Shown here: piece after piece, positions 49,267 through 59,330 of the stretch
How the letters are laid out: every line of letters starts with the position of its first letter
Numbering within the stretch: the first letter of the stretch is position 1
Assembly: GCA_030737835.1 (NCBI GenBank)
Contig: JAUJYN010000012.1
Coordinates: 4,965,585-5,029,584 of the forward strand
DNA length: 64,000 nucleotides
Direction of reading: 5' to 3'
From: Acorus gramineus
Taxonomy: Eukaryota > Streptophyta > Magnoliopsida > Acorales > Acoraceae
Position numbers and translations under genes: made by a program
The notes under the pieces: model-generated
Told to the model about the DNA's origin: nothing
What the model saw: the letters and a program-made list of their open reading frames with translations, nothing else
The model's database searches: none

Positions 49267-50364
49267 TTGCTCGCGAGTTCTAAAAGCCCTCGCCGTCGCC
49301 GTCGTGCCCTTGCCGTCGTGCCCTTGCCGTCGCCGTCGTGCCCTTGCCGTCGCCGTCGCCGTGCCCTTGCCGTCGCCGTCGCCGTCGTGCCCTTACCGTC
49401 GCCGTCGCCGTCGTGCCCTTGCCGTCGCCGTCGCCGTCGTGCCCTTGCCGTCGCCGTCGCCGTCGTGCCGTCGCCGTCGTGCCCTTGCCGTCGCCGTCGC
49501 CGTCGTGCCCTTGCCGTCGCCGTCGCCGTCGTGCCCTTGCCGTCGCCGTTGCCGTCGTGCCCTTGCCGTCGCCGTCGCCGTCGTGCCCTCGCCGTCGTGC
49601 CCTTGCCGTCGCCGTCGCTGTCGTGCCCCTGCCGTCGACGTCGCCGTCATGCCCTTGCCGTCGCCGTCGCTGTCGTGCCCCTGCCGTCGACGTCGCCGTC
49701 GTGCCCTTGCCGTCGCCGTCGTGCCCTTGCCATGGCCGTCGTGCCGTTGCCGTCGTGCCCCTGCCGTCGCCCCTGCCGTCGCCGTCATCGTCGTGCCGTT
49801 GACGTCGCCGCCCCTGCCGCTGCCGTCGCCGCTGCTGGCGCCGCCCTGCCGCTGCTCGCCCAGCCCTGCCGCGCGCCCTGTTGCTCCCTGCCGCGCCCAG
49901 TCCTGCCGTGCGCCCTGCCCGGTGCCCTACCGCGCCGTGCCCTGCCGCGCCGCGCCCTGCCGCGCAGTGCCCTGCCGCGTCGTGCCCTTGCCGTGCGGTT
50001 GCATCTGCCCGGATTTCCCGGGATCTGTCGCGCTGATCCTGGCCGGATTTCCCGGGATTTACTGGGACAGCTCCTGCCAGCCGGTCTCGAGCTGTCCGGA
50101 TCATCTCGCGCGTCCGACCCGGGCCACTCCCAGCATCCGACCCGGGTCCGCCCAGCATCCGACCTGGATGCGCGAACTCGGCTCGGGATGCGATCCGTCC
50201 TCCGGCCGCCCTCTCGCCGCCTCAGGCCGCCCTCCGCCGCCACCGGCCGACATCCGCCGCCTCCGGCCGCTCTCCGCCTCCGGCTCCTCCGGTCGCCGTC
50301 GTGCTCCTCCGGCCGCCCTGCCGCCGCCTCCGGCCGCCCTCCGCCGCCTCCGGCACCGCCTTGA
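49267..50364 (+). other. GC-rich minisatellite and open frames inside the LTR element
   Basis: 49,290-49,800 is built of CCGTCGCCGTCGTGCCCTTG-type units with variable numbers of CCGTCG. 49,800-50,000 is CTGCCGCGCCGTGCC-like and 50,000-50,370 is GC-rich unique sequence. Because the DNA lacks A/T-rich stops, several frames on both strands stay open for 130-365 codons. The longest plus frame starts MLASSKSPRRRRRALAVVPL and is Arg/Pro/Ala/Val repeat with no known domain. I do not call it a gene: no codon-level conservation can be seen. An Arg-rich product cannot be excluded. Confidence 0.6.
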
Positions 50365-50668
50365 GACTTCAAAATCACTAAATCGGTCATAACTTCCTCT
50401 CCGAAAATCCGATTAAGGTGATCCAGGGGTCCGTTTCGCTCGATTTTTCGTTCTCTATGCATCTGTGTGATTCTTTTCTTCATCCGAGATCTCTACGATC
50501 CTCCTCGCAGATTTGCACACCTTCGCGCATCTCCCTACGGCATCGACCGCCCTATCGCGCTCTCGTGCAATCTCACGACTCCCCTTGCACACCTCTATGC
50601 AACTCTCTATCACCAGCCTCCGCCACCTTCTCATTTTTCTGCAAACTCTAAGGGTTCTACCATTCAGA

Positions 50669-50681
50669 GTTTGGAAGGGGG
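50669..50681 (+). promoter_or_regulatory. Polypurine tract
   Basis: TTTGGAAGGGGG immediately before the 3' LTR primes plus-strand synthesis. Confidence 0.85.
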
Positions 50682-50862
50682 TGTTAAAGAGTCATTATTA
50701 GGATAATATTATATCTTTATTATCATTATTGTGATATTATTAGTTTCCTAGTTTTCCTAGATTCCTTATCTGGTATTTTAGGGTTTCCTCTATGTATCTA
50801 TAAATAGAGCCCTTTGGCTCCTCTAATATAATAACAAGAATTCCCTTTTCTTTATTCTAACA
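50682..50862 (+). repeat. 3' LTR
   Basis: Direct repeat of the 5' LTR with one visible mismatch in 181 bp. Confidence 0.97.
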
Positions 50863-50925
50863 GTAACTAATATAGAAATGCAATGACAAAGATTCTTTTT
50901 GACCCATCCAAAAAAAAAAAAAAAA

Positions 50926-51593
50926 TGAAAAACAGAAAAGCACTCGCAAAGTGTTTAAAAAAATAAAACCATTAAAACAATGAATTTTTTTTTAAAAAAG
51001 AACACAATCAAATTAACATGAAATAAAGGGTTTTTTTTTTCCCTTTTTTTTCTTTTCCCTAAAAAATCCTTTTAAGTTTCCTATACTATGATGATATACA
51101 TATATATATATATACATATTAGCTATATTAAGAATACAACATAGAGAAATCATTTTAAAAAAATATGTATAAGATTATTTTTAAAGAAATAGAAAACCAA
51201 TTGAAAAAAAATAAATTATATATATAAAAAAAACAAACGAGCCAAGACATCACATGCTCTGCTCCTCGTGCGCCTCCACTAAAATCTCCTCCACCAAGAA
51301 TTCGAGTACATGAAAAAAGAAACACAATCACAGTGAATCACTAAATAATCATAACCCATCAAAACAAACAAAATATAAACATGTATTAAAAATAAAAAAA
51401 CTATTCAGACCACCTTAATAAAAATCCTCCAAAAGAATTCATATCGACAGACACTGATATATCCTTCGCGCGGAAGAAATCAGAGAATTTCTGTAGTGAT
51501 AAATTTTTTTGGAGACCCTCCCTTTCACCTGATCTGACTAACACTAGTGAACGGACCCACCCACATCATTAGCCGAAATCTTCAACGCAGGCT
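50926..51593. other. AT-rich spacer downstream of CDC20
   Basis: Long A and T runs and a short TATATA tract near 51,100. The last 60 bases (51,526-51,593) are the former CDC20 C-terminal coding region discussed under findings. No other gene. Confidence 0.55.
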
Positions 51594-54500
51594 TTAATTT
51601 GGTGGCTCCGGTGTCCCAAAAACGTTCCAGAACTTCAGCGTCTCGTCCCCCGCATCCGATGCCACCGTACAGCCATCTGGGCTCTGCAAATTTTGATCAA
51701 AACCATGTCAAGAACACTATACAATTTCAGAATATGTAAAACATGGTAAACCATGAACATCAAGACTCTGAAGATACTAAACCATGGGAGGGCTCACCTG
51801 GGCCATGAAGAGCACTCGCGAAGTGTGTCCGGTGAGCTCCGCGACCTTAACCATGGAAGGGTACTTCCACAGTGTGAGCTGGTTCTGCGCGAATCCGTGC
51901 GAGCTCAGCAGCTCCCGCTCCTTCTTGTTCCAAAGCAGCGCGCACACCTGCGACCCCGTATCCACCGAGTTCAGGCACGCCCCCGTCTGCGTGTTCCAGA
52001 ACTTTATGCACCGGTCCCCACCTCCCCCTCCCGATGCCAATAGGTTGCTCTGGAACGGGCACCACGCGAGCGCCTTCACCGCCGCCGTGTGATTCTCGAA
52101 CCGGTGCAACCACTTGTTCGGCCCGCCTGATGACGACCGGTCCCATATGTGAATCAAATTGTCATTGCCTCCGCTTGCAAGGTGTCGGCCCGAGCTCGAC
52201 CACTTGAGCCCGCACACCTCCTCCTGGTGCCCCCTGTACGTCTCGACAACGCTCGACCGGACCCGAACATCGTTGTTGACGATCAGGCCGTCCATCCCGC
52301 CCGTCGTGAGGATGTGGTTGTTCCACGCGAGCGCGCCCACACGTGACCGGTGCCCTCCGTGGAGTGTCCTCAAGAGGCGCATCGCGGCGGAGTCCCAAAG
52401 CTGCACTTCGGAGTTGTTCAGCCCCACCGCGATGTGCCTCCCGTCCGGTGCCCAGCTCACGCTGGTGACCGGTCCGGTCTCCTCCTCGACGCTCAGCAGC
52501 TCAGATGTCGAACCGTCCAATCCGTCCCACAAGTAGACCTTGTTTCCGAGCGCGATTGACAACACGTTGTCGCTTCCCCAATCTAACAAGTTCAAGTAGT
52601 AGTCGTCGATGAGGTCTGGCGCGTCTAATGTCCTCTCCGCAGACTAGCAAATGATGTTCAATTCTATCAATGGAGGTGGTCCTAAAGAAACTAATTAACA
52701 TCAATGGATACTTAAATTGGGTACTTACTTGAGGAATGCATCGGTGGGGCTTGGCTGAGGACTTGGGAAGATGAGAAGAGCAGACCTCGTTGAAGATCAT
52801 CCCCTGAATGGATGCGGAGGGTTTGCTCTTGAAGGCGAGGATGCGAGTCTGGTTGTTCAAAAGGGTCTCTGCGAGGCACTTGCGATAGGCCTCTTTTGAT
52901 GGCGAACGCATCGAAGAGTTCTCTTTTTCTTTCCTTCTTCCCTCTGTTAGCAAGTAGTGGGCCATGTCGAAGTCCATGGAAGATCGGTTGGGGATGAAGC
53001 GATCACTCTGCAAGAACCAGAGATGTATGAACATTAGAATTACAGAACATGAAGAAGAAGTGAAACCCAAAAGATGTAAAATTTAAATGAGGAAAACCAA
53101 TAAGAGAGGTGATTTCAGAAAAATCAATGAAACAGATGGCAAAAAGGGAAACCAATAAGAGAGATTTCTAGGAAAAACAGATGCCCAATGTGGATTCAAG
53201 CAAAAAAAAAAAAAAATCACAGAATAACAAAATTAGGTGGAAAACTAGAAGAAAAAAAAAGAGGAGAACCCATATCATGAATCACATAAAGAAAAGTATG
53301 AACATAAAGATTCCTGAACAAGAAGGAAATGAGAAACCCAAAGAAGGCACACAACACAAAAGATGTAAAATTTGTTCTTACAAACATAAATCAGGGATCG
53401 CGTATATAACAATTTTGAACTAATCAACTATTACAATTGTAGATTGAAATTTTGCAAAGGACAACAAATATGAATGTGACGGATGAAATCAAGTGCTTGG
53501 CTAAAGGTCCTCACCATTCTGCAAGAAGATTCAAGGGATATATAATCAATGGTTTTCGGTTTCGCACGAAGAGCAATGACAAAAGTAGAACCACTCAAAA
53601 TAGTGGAGTTATGCTTAATGCGGATACAATGAGTTATGCAAGTCGAAAGGACAATAACCCTCGTAGGGGAGATGTTACTTTCTATGGGGAGTTGACAGAT
53701 ATCATTGAGATTCGCTACACCAATGAAATGAAATTTGTCATGTTCAAGTGTAATTGGATTAATAATCATTTGGGGTTGAAGGAAGACGAGTTTAAATTTA
53801 CATTGGTGAATTTCAATAATCTGTTATATAAGGACAATCGAATAATCGATGAACCTTTTATATTAGCATCCCAAGCTGAGCAAGTATGGTATGTGCAAGA
53901 CCCCGTGGAACCAAATTGGCATGTTGTTGTGAAGGTAACAAGTAGAGATTTGTTTGACATGTATTCAAAAGATTTTTCTTCTAATGTGAGAGTGGTCCCT
54001 CAAGTTGAGCCATTTAGTACTCAACAATTAGATGAAACCGCATTTGTTCGTATTGAGGATGTTGCTTGGGTGAGGCAAGGAATGGATGGAACAACAGTTG
54101 ATGTTGTTGGCGAAGATGACGTTGAGATGGCTGAATGTGAAGACATTTGACCACATTTAATTTTTCTAAATAATGTATGTTTTCACTTATATACTAAATG
54201 TGATGACATTTGATTACATTTAATTTTTTTTTGTTTACATATATATTATTGTCTCAGCTATAATATATTTTTTTAACAGGTGAATAATGATGAGGAAGAG
54301 AGGACATGGTATATCTATGTCTGAGAGGTTGCATTCTACCTCTGAGCCACAATCACGCCTGCACTCACAACCTTCTTTACAGCTTCCACCTCATAGACAA
54401 TCTCATTCAGAGCGTCTGTCCCAGTCCCATAGACAATCGTCTCAAGCTACTTCACAGGCCACCGTTTCTACACCACTTTCAAATGATTCAGGTTTTACTC

Positions 54501-57500
54501 TTAGTCCTATTACATTTATGCTTTAATTTTTTTGTGTATTATCTCTAAAATCAATTTTTATTTTAATACTATACATAAGGAGCTAGCATGTGTGGCACAA
54601 GCAACAACAGGAAAGGTCGAGGTTCAGCTCGATCTTTGTCCATATGGGGTACAGGGGAGAAGCTACATATAAACTTTAACGAGATGATGCAACCGATTGG
54701 TCTAAACGCGACGAAGTTGACATCCCAACTTGGCTATATAGCCCGGGATAGCCATAGAGTACCTTTGACGTATGTATCATGGAGCGATATGCCAGAAGAT
54801 GTATTAGATGATATTTGGAGAGATGTCGAGGTATAAGTTTATGTTATGTATATTTTTCTAAATAATTTATTTGGAGAGATGTCAAGGTATAACTAATTTA
54901 TATATTGAATTATCATTGTAGGATAATACTAATGCTCCAGTTGAATATAAAGAGAACTGTTTGCGGTCTGTTGGAAAATATTGGAAAGATTGGAAAGGAC
55001 GTCTCAAGAGTAAATACTTCAACGCATATAAGACGAATGAAGAGAGAATAAAGAATGTTCCACCTAGGGTAGAATCCAATCAGTGGAATATATTGGTTCA
55101 GTATTGGGGATCTAATGAAGCTACCGTATGCACTTTTCTTACATCATCCTTAAATTTCAAATTGATTAATTGATGCTCATGACAATTTTTTACTTCTATT
55201 TTAGGTGTTAGCGGATAAAAATAAAAGAAACCGTGAACAACAAGGCTTGCTCCATAGGACTGGAAGGACATCATTTGCAGAGCTACGTAGGGAGGTAATT
55301 TGTGAGTTTACTTAATAATTTATTATTATAGATATTTAAATTAGTTAATTGTGTATTTTATATCCTTGCAATAGTTGGCTAGCAAAGGGGAGGCTACAGA
55401 TCGAATGAGTGTGTTTGTAAAATCACGTCAAGACAAGAGTGGTTGTGCACCTGATGAAGAAACAGCGGAGGTCATTGTAAGTGTATATTAGGAAATCTCT
55501 ATCTTGTAACAAAATATGATATTCAAATTGTAGTTTTTTTTATACTCATAATTCTAACACAATGTATGTAAATATGTTTTGCAGTCTCAGATGGAACATC
55601 GACTTTCTGATGTGCCAGAGCCGGAACAAACACAAGCTATTCGAGAGAGAGTTTTCACTTCAGTGATGGGACCTGATGGACATGGTCGTGTACGAACATT
55701 TGGTTTTGGTCCCTCCCCGACAGACATATTTGGTCGACCACATATATCATCGAGGCCTTCTCAAGAATTATTGGATAGGATGCGTGAGGAGATTCGTAAG
55801 GAGATTCGAGAGGAGATTCGAGATGAGATTCGAGAGGAGGTGCGTAATCAGTTAAGAGAAGAGATGCATAGTGAGTTGCAAACTGCTGTACTAGTAGCAG
55901 TACGAGCTCACATGGAGTGTCCACGTGTGGCGACAACAAACCCTTCTACTAGTGGACAGGTAAACTATTAGATATACCGCTATGTATTTGTTATTATTTA
56001 TAAATATTATAACATATGATAATTTTGTTTGTAGGTTCCCGATGCATGTAGTTCGCATCGTCCACAATCTCCTTGATTGGTCGAGTTAGCATTGTAAAGA
56101 TTTTGATATAGTAAGTTTTTTTTGTTATCCAAATCTATGCTTTTCACCAATATATTTTTGATCCGACATACATGTCATGTTATATTCGTGCTTACAACTT
56201 TCAATGCCTATGTTTATCTCTTCTTTTTCTTTCTGGACTCTCTATTCCTCTGGACATTCTTATGTCTACTTGCATGCTATGTTTACTTTGCATAAGGCAC
56301 TGCCTGTATATGCATGGGAGCTGTAAAGTTTAGGCAGTAAATTTTCACATCAAACCAGTGTTTCATGTGCCAGTAGCGACTTTTATCAGCATTTTGATTT
56401 ATTTGGGTGATATATTGTAACTTCTTTATTTTATTGTCAGGAACCTGATCAGGGAGGTTGCTGGGTTTGCACCTTATGAGAAGAGGATTACTGAGCTTCT
56501 TAAAGTGGGAAAAGACAAGCGTGCTTTGAAATTGGCAAAGCGAAAGTTGGGCACCCATAAGAGGGCGAAGAAGAAGCGTGAGGAGATGAGCAATGTGATT
56601 CGCAAGATGAGGTTTGTCTAATTTTCTTAAATTATGATTTTTCAAGTAGTGTATACAAGTAGGATGGATTAAGTTCTGCATTTTGGTTCAAGATTTGTTC
56701 TTTAGCAATGTCATTGGGCACTTTGAGTTTTTTTTTTTTTTTGGGGTTTGGGGGGGAGGGGGGGGGGGACATCAATGCTTTTCACCAATATATTTTTGAT
56801 CCGACATACATGCCATTTAAGATGCGTTACTGAATGTCCTCATTGCCACATCATAAATGTAAATACATATTTACCATCCGCATGGTGCTAGCATTCACAA
56901 CCTATATACCTATTTATATAATTCATTATAAGACACCTGGTGAGAATCCCTTGAGACTCGAGTACATTTTTATTATATGTTTTGCTTTAAATATATGAAG
57001 CAAAAGATTGATTGTTAGCTAAATATATTACTTTTTTTTCCTCAAAAAAAAAAAGTTCTCTCTTCACTGCAATTACAGGACATGTACTCTTGAATCATTA
57101 GGACTTTTAATTAGTTAATTTGTATGCATAGATTGTTGGGAGATCTAGATTTGCATCTGGTTTGGAGATTTTAAGTTCAGTATGTATTTAGCTACACTTG
57201 TCATAATCTGTTGTAAGAATTAGTAGATCTATTCTCTCTCTATCAGAAGAAGAAAAGAATAGAATATCTTCTAGTTTTCTCTGCTCGAGGTCAGAACCTC
57301 TCTATTTCCTGAACTACTGCAAGATGAAATCTTATTGCATTCATTTACACAAAGTAGATCCCCCGTTCCTTCCAAATGGGGGCCAACTCTATTTTCTTGT
57401 ATAATATAATGCTTCTTGTCATCACCTCTCATCTGTAGAAAACAATTATTGTTAATTTCATAATAATTTTGATGTAAATGGTTAACTGCACTTGTGATAT

Positions 57501-58931
57501 CATTATTATTGTCATTCATATTGAATTGACTTGTAGAACTGAAGCTGCATGTACTGACATTGCTGCATCTTAATCCTTATTCAACTTCCAGTGAATAATT
57601 TATTATGGTTAAGCTTTGCCGTTTTTTCATTACATTTGGAATTCTTTGTGCAGGGCTGCTGCTGGTGGGGACAAAAAGAAGTGATAACTGGTTTCCTAGC
57701 ATCAGGATCTGTCATAATCCTATGCTGTTTTTTGAGAACTTATTTAGTTTAGAGAAGACTGAGAAGATGCTTGATGTGTATTGTTTTGATGACTATGGTT
57801 CAGATAAGGTATTGGGTGATGCCTGTATCATGTTGAAGTGATCTCAGCTTGTTAAGGATTTGAAGATTATGCCTGTATCATGTTGAAGTGATCTCAGCTT
57901 GTTTTTTGAGAACTTATTTTGATAAGGATTTGAAGATTATGGTTTCTGGTCATTTAAGGTTATGGTGTGATGGTATGGTTTTTTATTTCTGTTTATCTTT
58001 TGTAGTGGTTTTGGTAATTGAGAAAATAAATGTGCTATTTTGAATAAATCAATGCTGATGTAAGCTGTCTACTTTGTTGTAGGTCATTCTATTACAGATT
58101 CATTTGTTGTTTTGCTTCGATTGCCTTTAGTGTTTTAGTGGGTGTTTTAGTGGTTGTCATTGAGTAATAATTTGTTTTGCGCTTTATCCAGAACATGTTA
58201 CTTGAGTACACCGCTTAGTCTCATTAATGTGCATGCATTGCCAACTGTTACATCATTAATGCAATTCTTTCTAAAATCTCAAAAAAAAAAAAAACATTAT
58301 TTGCGACGGTTTAGGCCTCTGTCGCAAAAGTCAAAAAATAAAATAAAAATGTTTTTTGCGACAGCTAGTTTATCCGTCGCAAAATATGTAGTTTACACTA
58401 CTATAGTAAAAAGGAAGTTTTTGCGACGGATTATTTGCGACGGTAGCAAAACCGCTATAAAAGATACTTGCGACGGCTAAAAACCGCTGCTATTCTTTTG
58501 CGACGCCGTTTGGTACGACGGAACCCAAACCGCCGCAAAACCGTCGCAAAAGGGTATTTGCGACGGTTATAGAGGCTTTTTGCGACGGTTTCAAACCGTC
58601 GCAAAAAATGGTTTTTCTTGTAGTGAAAAGATGTAAAATTTGTTCTTACAAACATAAATCAGGGATCAGATCAGATGACGCAATAAAATAATAATAAAAA
58701 AAAAGCAGAGAGAATGTTCAGATGGCCCAATGTGGATTCAAACCCAAAACAGAATCACAGAACAACAAAATAAGGTGGCAAACTAGATAAAATGAAGAAC
58801 CCATATAATGAATCAAATAAAACAAGACCAGAATCAATCAAGAGAAGAATTTGAGGACTCACGTTCTGTCTTGAAGGGGGGTTTCGAAGGAGGATATGTT
58901 TCGGAAGGGGACGGCGAGACCCTGCATCCAT
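51594..58931 (-). CDS. CDC20: CDC20, WD40 activator of the anaphase-promoting complex (427 aa, 4 exons)
   Basis: Minus-strand exons: 58,863-58,931; 52,729-53,007; 51,798-52,643; 51,594-51,683. All junctions are GT-AG, phase 0. Exon 1 ([20 protein letters not shown]) has the typical MDAG start. Exon 2 has the C-box DRFIPNR (25-31), a KEN box (51-53), and RILAFK (78-83). Exon 3 begins [20 protein letters not shown] and holds most of the seven-blade WD40 propeller, with [34 protein letters not shown] and a [12 protein letters not shown] blade. Exon 4 completes the last blade ([20 protein letters not shown]). CDC20 recruits mitotic substrates such as cyclins to APC/C in dividing cells. Intron 1 is 5.9 kb because of a CACTA insertion. 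The protein ends GTPEPPN and lacks the C-terminal Ile-Arg expected of activators. Confidence 0.93.
53030..53399. repeat. Local repeat cluster in CDC20 intron 1, left side of the CACTA element
   Basis: GAACAT...GAAACCCAAA...AAAGATGTAAAATTT occurs at about 53,034-53,082 and again at 53,299-53,372. GCCCAATGTGGATTCAA...TCACAGAATAACAAAATTAG at 53,184-53,236 reappears at 58,728-58,772. The last 42 bp (53,358-53,399) are repeated exactly at 58,626-58,667. Confidence 0.85.
53452..54150 (+). pseudogene. CACTA TNPD-type protein, C-terminal DUF4216 part
   Basis: Open for 232 codons, probably starting at an acceptor (ACAATTGTAG near 53,443). [49 protein letters not shown] and [20 protein letters not shown] are DUF4216 hallmarks of plant CACTA transposase ORFs. 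The catalytic part that should precede it is absent, so it is a fragment. Confidence 0.85.
54287..56076 (+). CDS. CACTA TNPA-type protein (plant Transposase_24 family)
   Basis: At least seven exons with GT-AG borders: about 54,287-54,490; 54,583-54,831; 54,922-55,124; 55,205-55,294; 55,376-55,478; 55,585-55,960; 56,035-56,076. Segments: [74 protein letters not shown], then an E/R-rich repeat ([19 protein letters not shown]) likely to form a coiled coil. In En/Spm the TNPA-type protein binds subterminal repeats and helps transposition. I see no obvious stop within the exons; exact borders of the first two are uncertain. Confidence 0.7.
56137..56174. repeat. 38-bp direct repeat, left copy
   Basis: ATGCTTTTCACCAATATATT and following bases to CATACATG. 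Identical to 56,775-56,812; the two flank the eL36 exon segment. Confidence 0.9.
56441..57684 (+). pseudogene. RPL36: Captured fragment of ribosomal protein eL36 (RPL36) inside the CACTA element
   Basis: The exon 56,441-56,611 after a TTGTCAG acceptor encodes [40 protein letters not shown] and [21 protein letters not shown] intron of about 1.04 kb follows, then exon 57,654-57,684 encoding AAAGGDKKK and a stop. This is the C-terminal half of the 60S subunit protein eL36. The first exon(s), which encode the MTTPQ...TIFI half, are missing and no ATG exists. The eL36 frame is intact. A 3'-UTR-like stretch follows to about 57,950. Its position between the transposase gene and the transposon's right end marks it as transduplicated. 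Confidence 0.92.
56775..56812. repeat. 38-bp direct repeat, right copy (within the eL36 intron)
   Basis: Copy of 56,137-56,174. It follows a poly-T/poly-G tract (about 56,731-56,769). Confidence 0.9.
57815..57955. repeat. Short tandem duplication downstream of the eL36 fragment
   Basis: ATGCCTGTATCATGTTGAAG followed by TGATCTCAGCTTGTT occurs at 57,820 and 57,868, and AAGGATTTGAAGATTATG occurs twice. Confidence 0.85.
58296..58625. repeat. CACTA subterminal repeats and right terminal inverted repeat
   Basis: About eleven copies of TTTGCGACGG or a close variant in both orientations, ending with TTTTTCTTGTAGTG. These are the transposase-binding arrays that define CACTA element ends. Confidence 0.93.
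58626..58830. repeat. Right-flank copy of the CDC20 intron-1 repeat
   Basis: 58,626-58,667 equals 53,358-53,399. 58,728-58,815 resembles 53,184-53,290 (GCCCAATGTGGATTCAAAC, AAGAACCCATATAATGAATC). Confidence 0.85.
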
Positions 58932-59330
58932 GATGTTAAACAAAACCCAAAAAACACAAACACAAAAAATATCTAATAACCCAATAATCAAAACCTGCAA
59001 AACAAATGGTTATAGCAATAGAAAGAAAAACCCAGGTACAGAATCTGCAAACCAAAGGGGGTTAGATCCACAAAAGAAACAAAATTAGAATCAAAACAAT
59101 GTGAGAGAGAAAGATTGAGCGATTGTGAGGATCAGTGAAGAGAGATTCTTCTTCTTATGTGCACGAATTTGAAGAGAGAGAGAGACTGAGCGATTGTGAG
59201 AAAGCTTTGTTTCGTTTGTGATTTGTTGGGGGGGGGGGGTATTTATGATGTTCGAGGGTTTCCAACGGTTATTTTTTACTGGGTCTGAAATTGGAAATAT
59301 TTTCAGCATAGGTGGATAACTTACTGAATA
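58932..59330 (-). promoter_or_regulatory. CDC20 5' UTR and promoter region
   Basis: On the minus strand upstream of the CDC20 ATG: CT-rich stretches (59,170-59,190 and the 59,101-59,120 region), typical of plant 5' UTRs, and a run of 12 C (G run at 59,228-59,239 on plus). No clear TATA; the MSA element (AACGG core) expected of mitotic genes may be ACCGTTGGAAAC near 59,257-59,268. Confidence 0.35.

Larger units (their letters stand above)
48984..50862 (+). mobile_element. Non-autonomous LTR retrotransposon (Copia-like ends), 1,879 bp, complete
   Basis: Two 181-bp LTRs (48,984-49,164 and 50,682-50,862) differ at one visible position (TATATATC versus TATGTATC). They run TGTTAAAG to CTAACA and contain a TATAAATAG box. 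The PBS TGGTATCAGAGC, complementary to initiator Met tRNA, follows LTR1 directly; a GGAAGGGGG polypurine tract precedes LTR2. The target-site duplication is GTAAC (48,979-48,983 and 50,863-50,867). The 1.5-kb interior has no gag or pol, only GC-rich minisatellite and a leader, so movement needs proteins from another element. Inserted in the 3' UTR of the LINE. Confidence 0.96.
40940..50925 (+). mobile_element. LINE (plant L1 type), 5'-truncated, with two nested insertions
   Basis: Pieces in order: endonuclease C-terminus, RT, [insertion 42,791-47,148], thumb/zf-RVT and RNase H, 3' UTR, [insertion 48,984-50,862], end of the 3' UTR and A16 at 50,910-50,925. Both insertions have target-site duplications. 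The 5' boundary is approximate; no ORF1 is present. Own length without insertions is about 3.7 kb. No flanking TSD of the LINE itself could be matched. Confidence 0.85.
53400..58625 (+). mobile_element. CACTA (En/Spm) transposon, 5'-truncated, carrying a captured eL36 gene fragment
   Basis: The right end is canonical: ...TTTTTCTTGTAGTG at 58,612-58,625, that is CACTACAAGAAAAA in reverse, preceded by about 330 bp of TTTGCGACGG subterminal repeats in both orientations. Inside are a DUF4216 TNPD-type C-terminus, a multi-exon Transposase_24 (TNPA-type) gene and an eL36 fragment. The left terminus and the catalytic Transposase_21 region are missing. The left border is a 42-bp copy of the right flank. 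It lies in CDC20 intron 1 in the opposite orientation to CDC20. Confidence 0.9.

Noticed and set aside
49267..50483. Open frames of 130-365 codons on both strands in the LTR element interior as protein-coding genes
   Set aside because: They stay open because the minisatellite is almost free of A/T-rich stop codons. Composition is simple Arg/Pro/Ala/Val repeat in every frame, with no domain.
58296..58625. CRISPR-like or satellite repeat array of TTTGCGACGG units
   Set aside because: Units are irregularly spaced, occur in both orientations and lead into a TTTCTTGTAGTG terminus. They are CACTA subterminal repeats.
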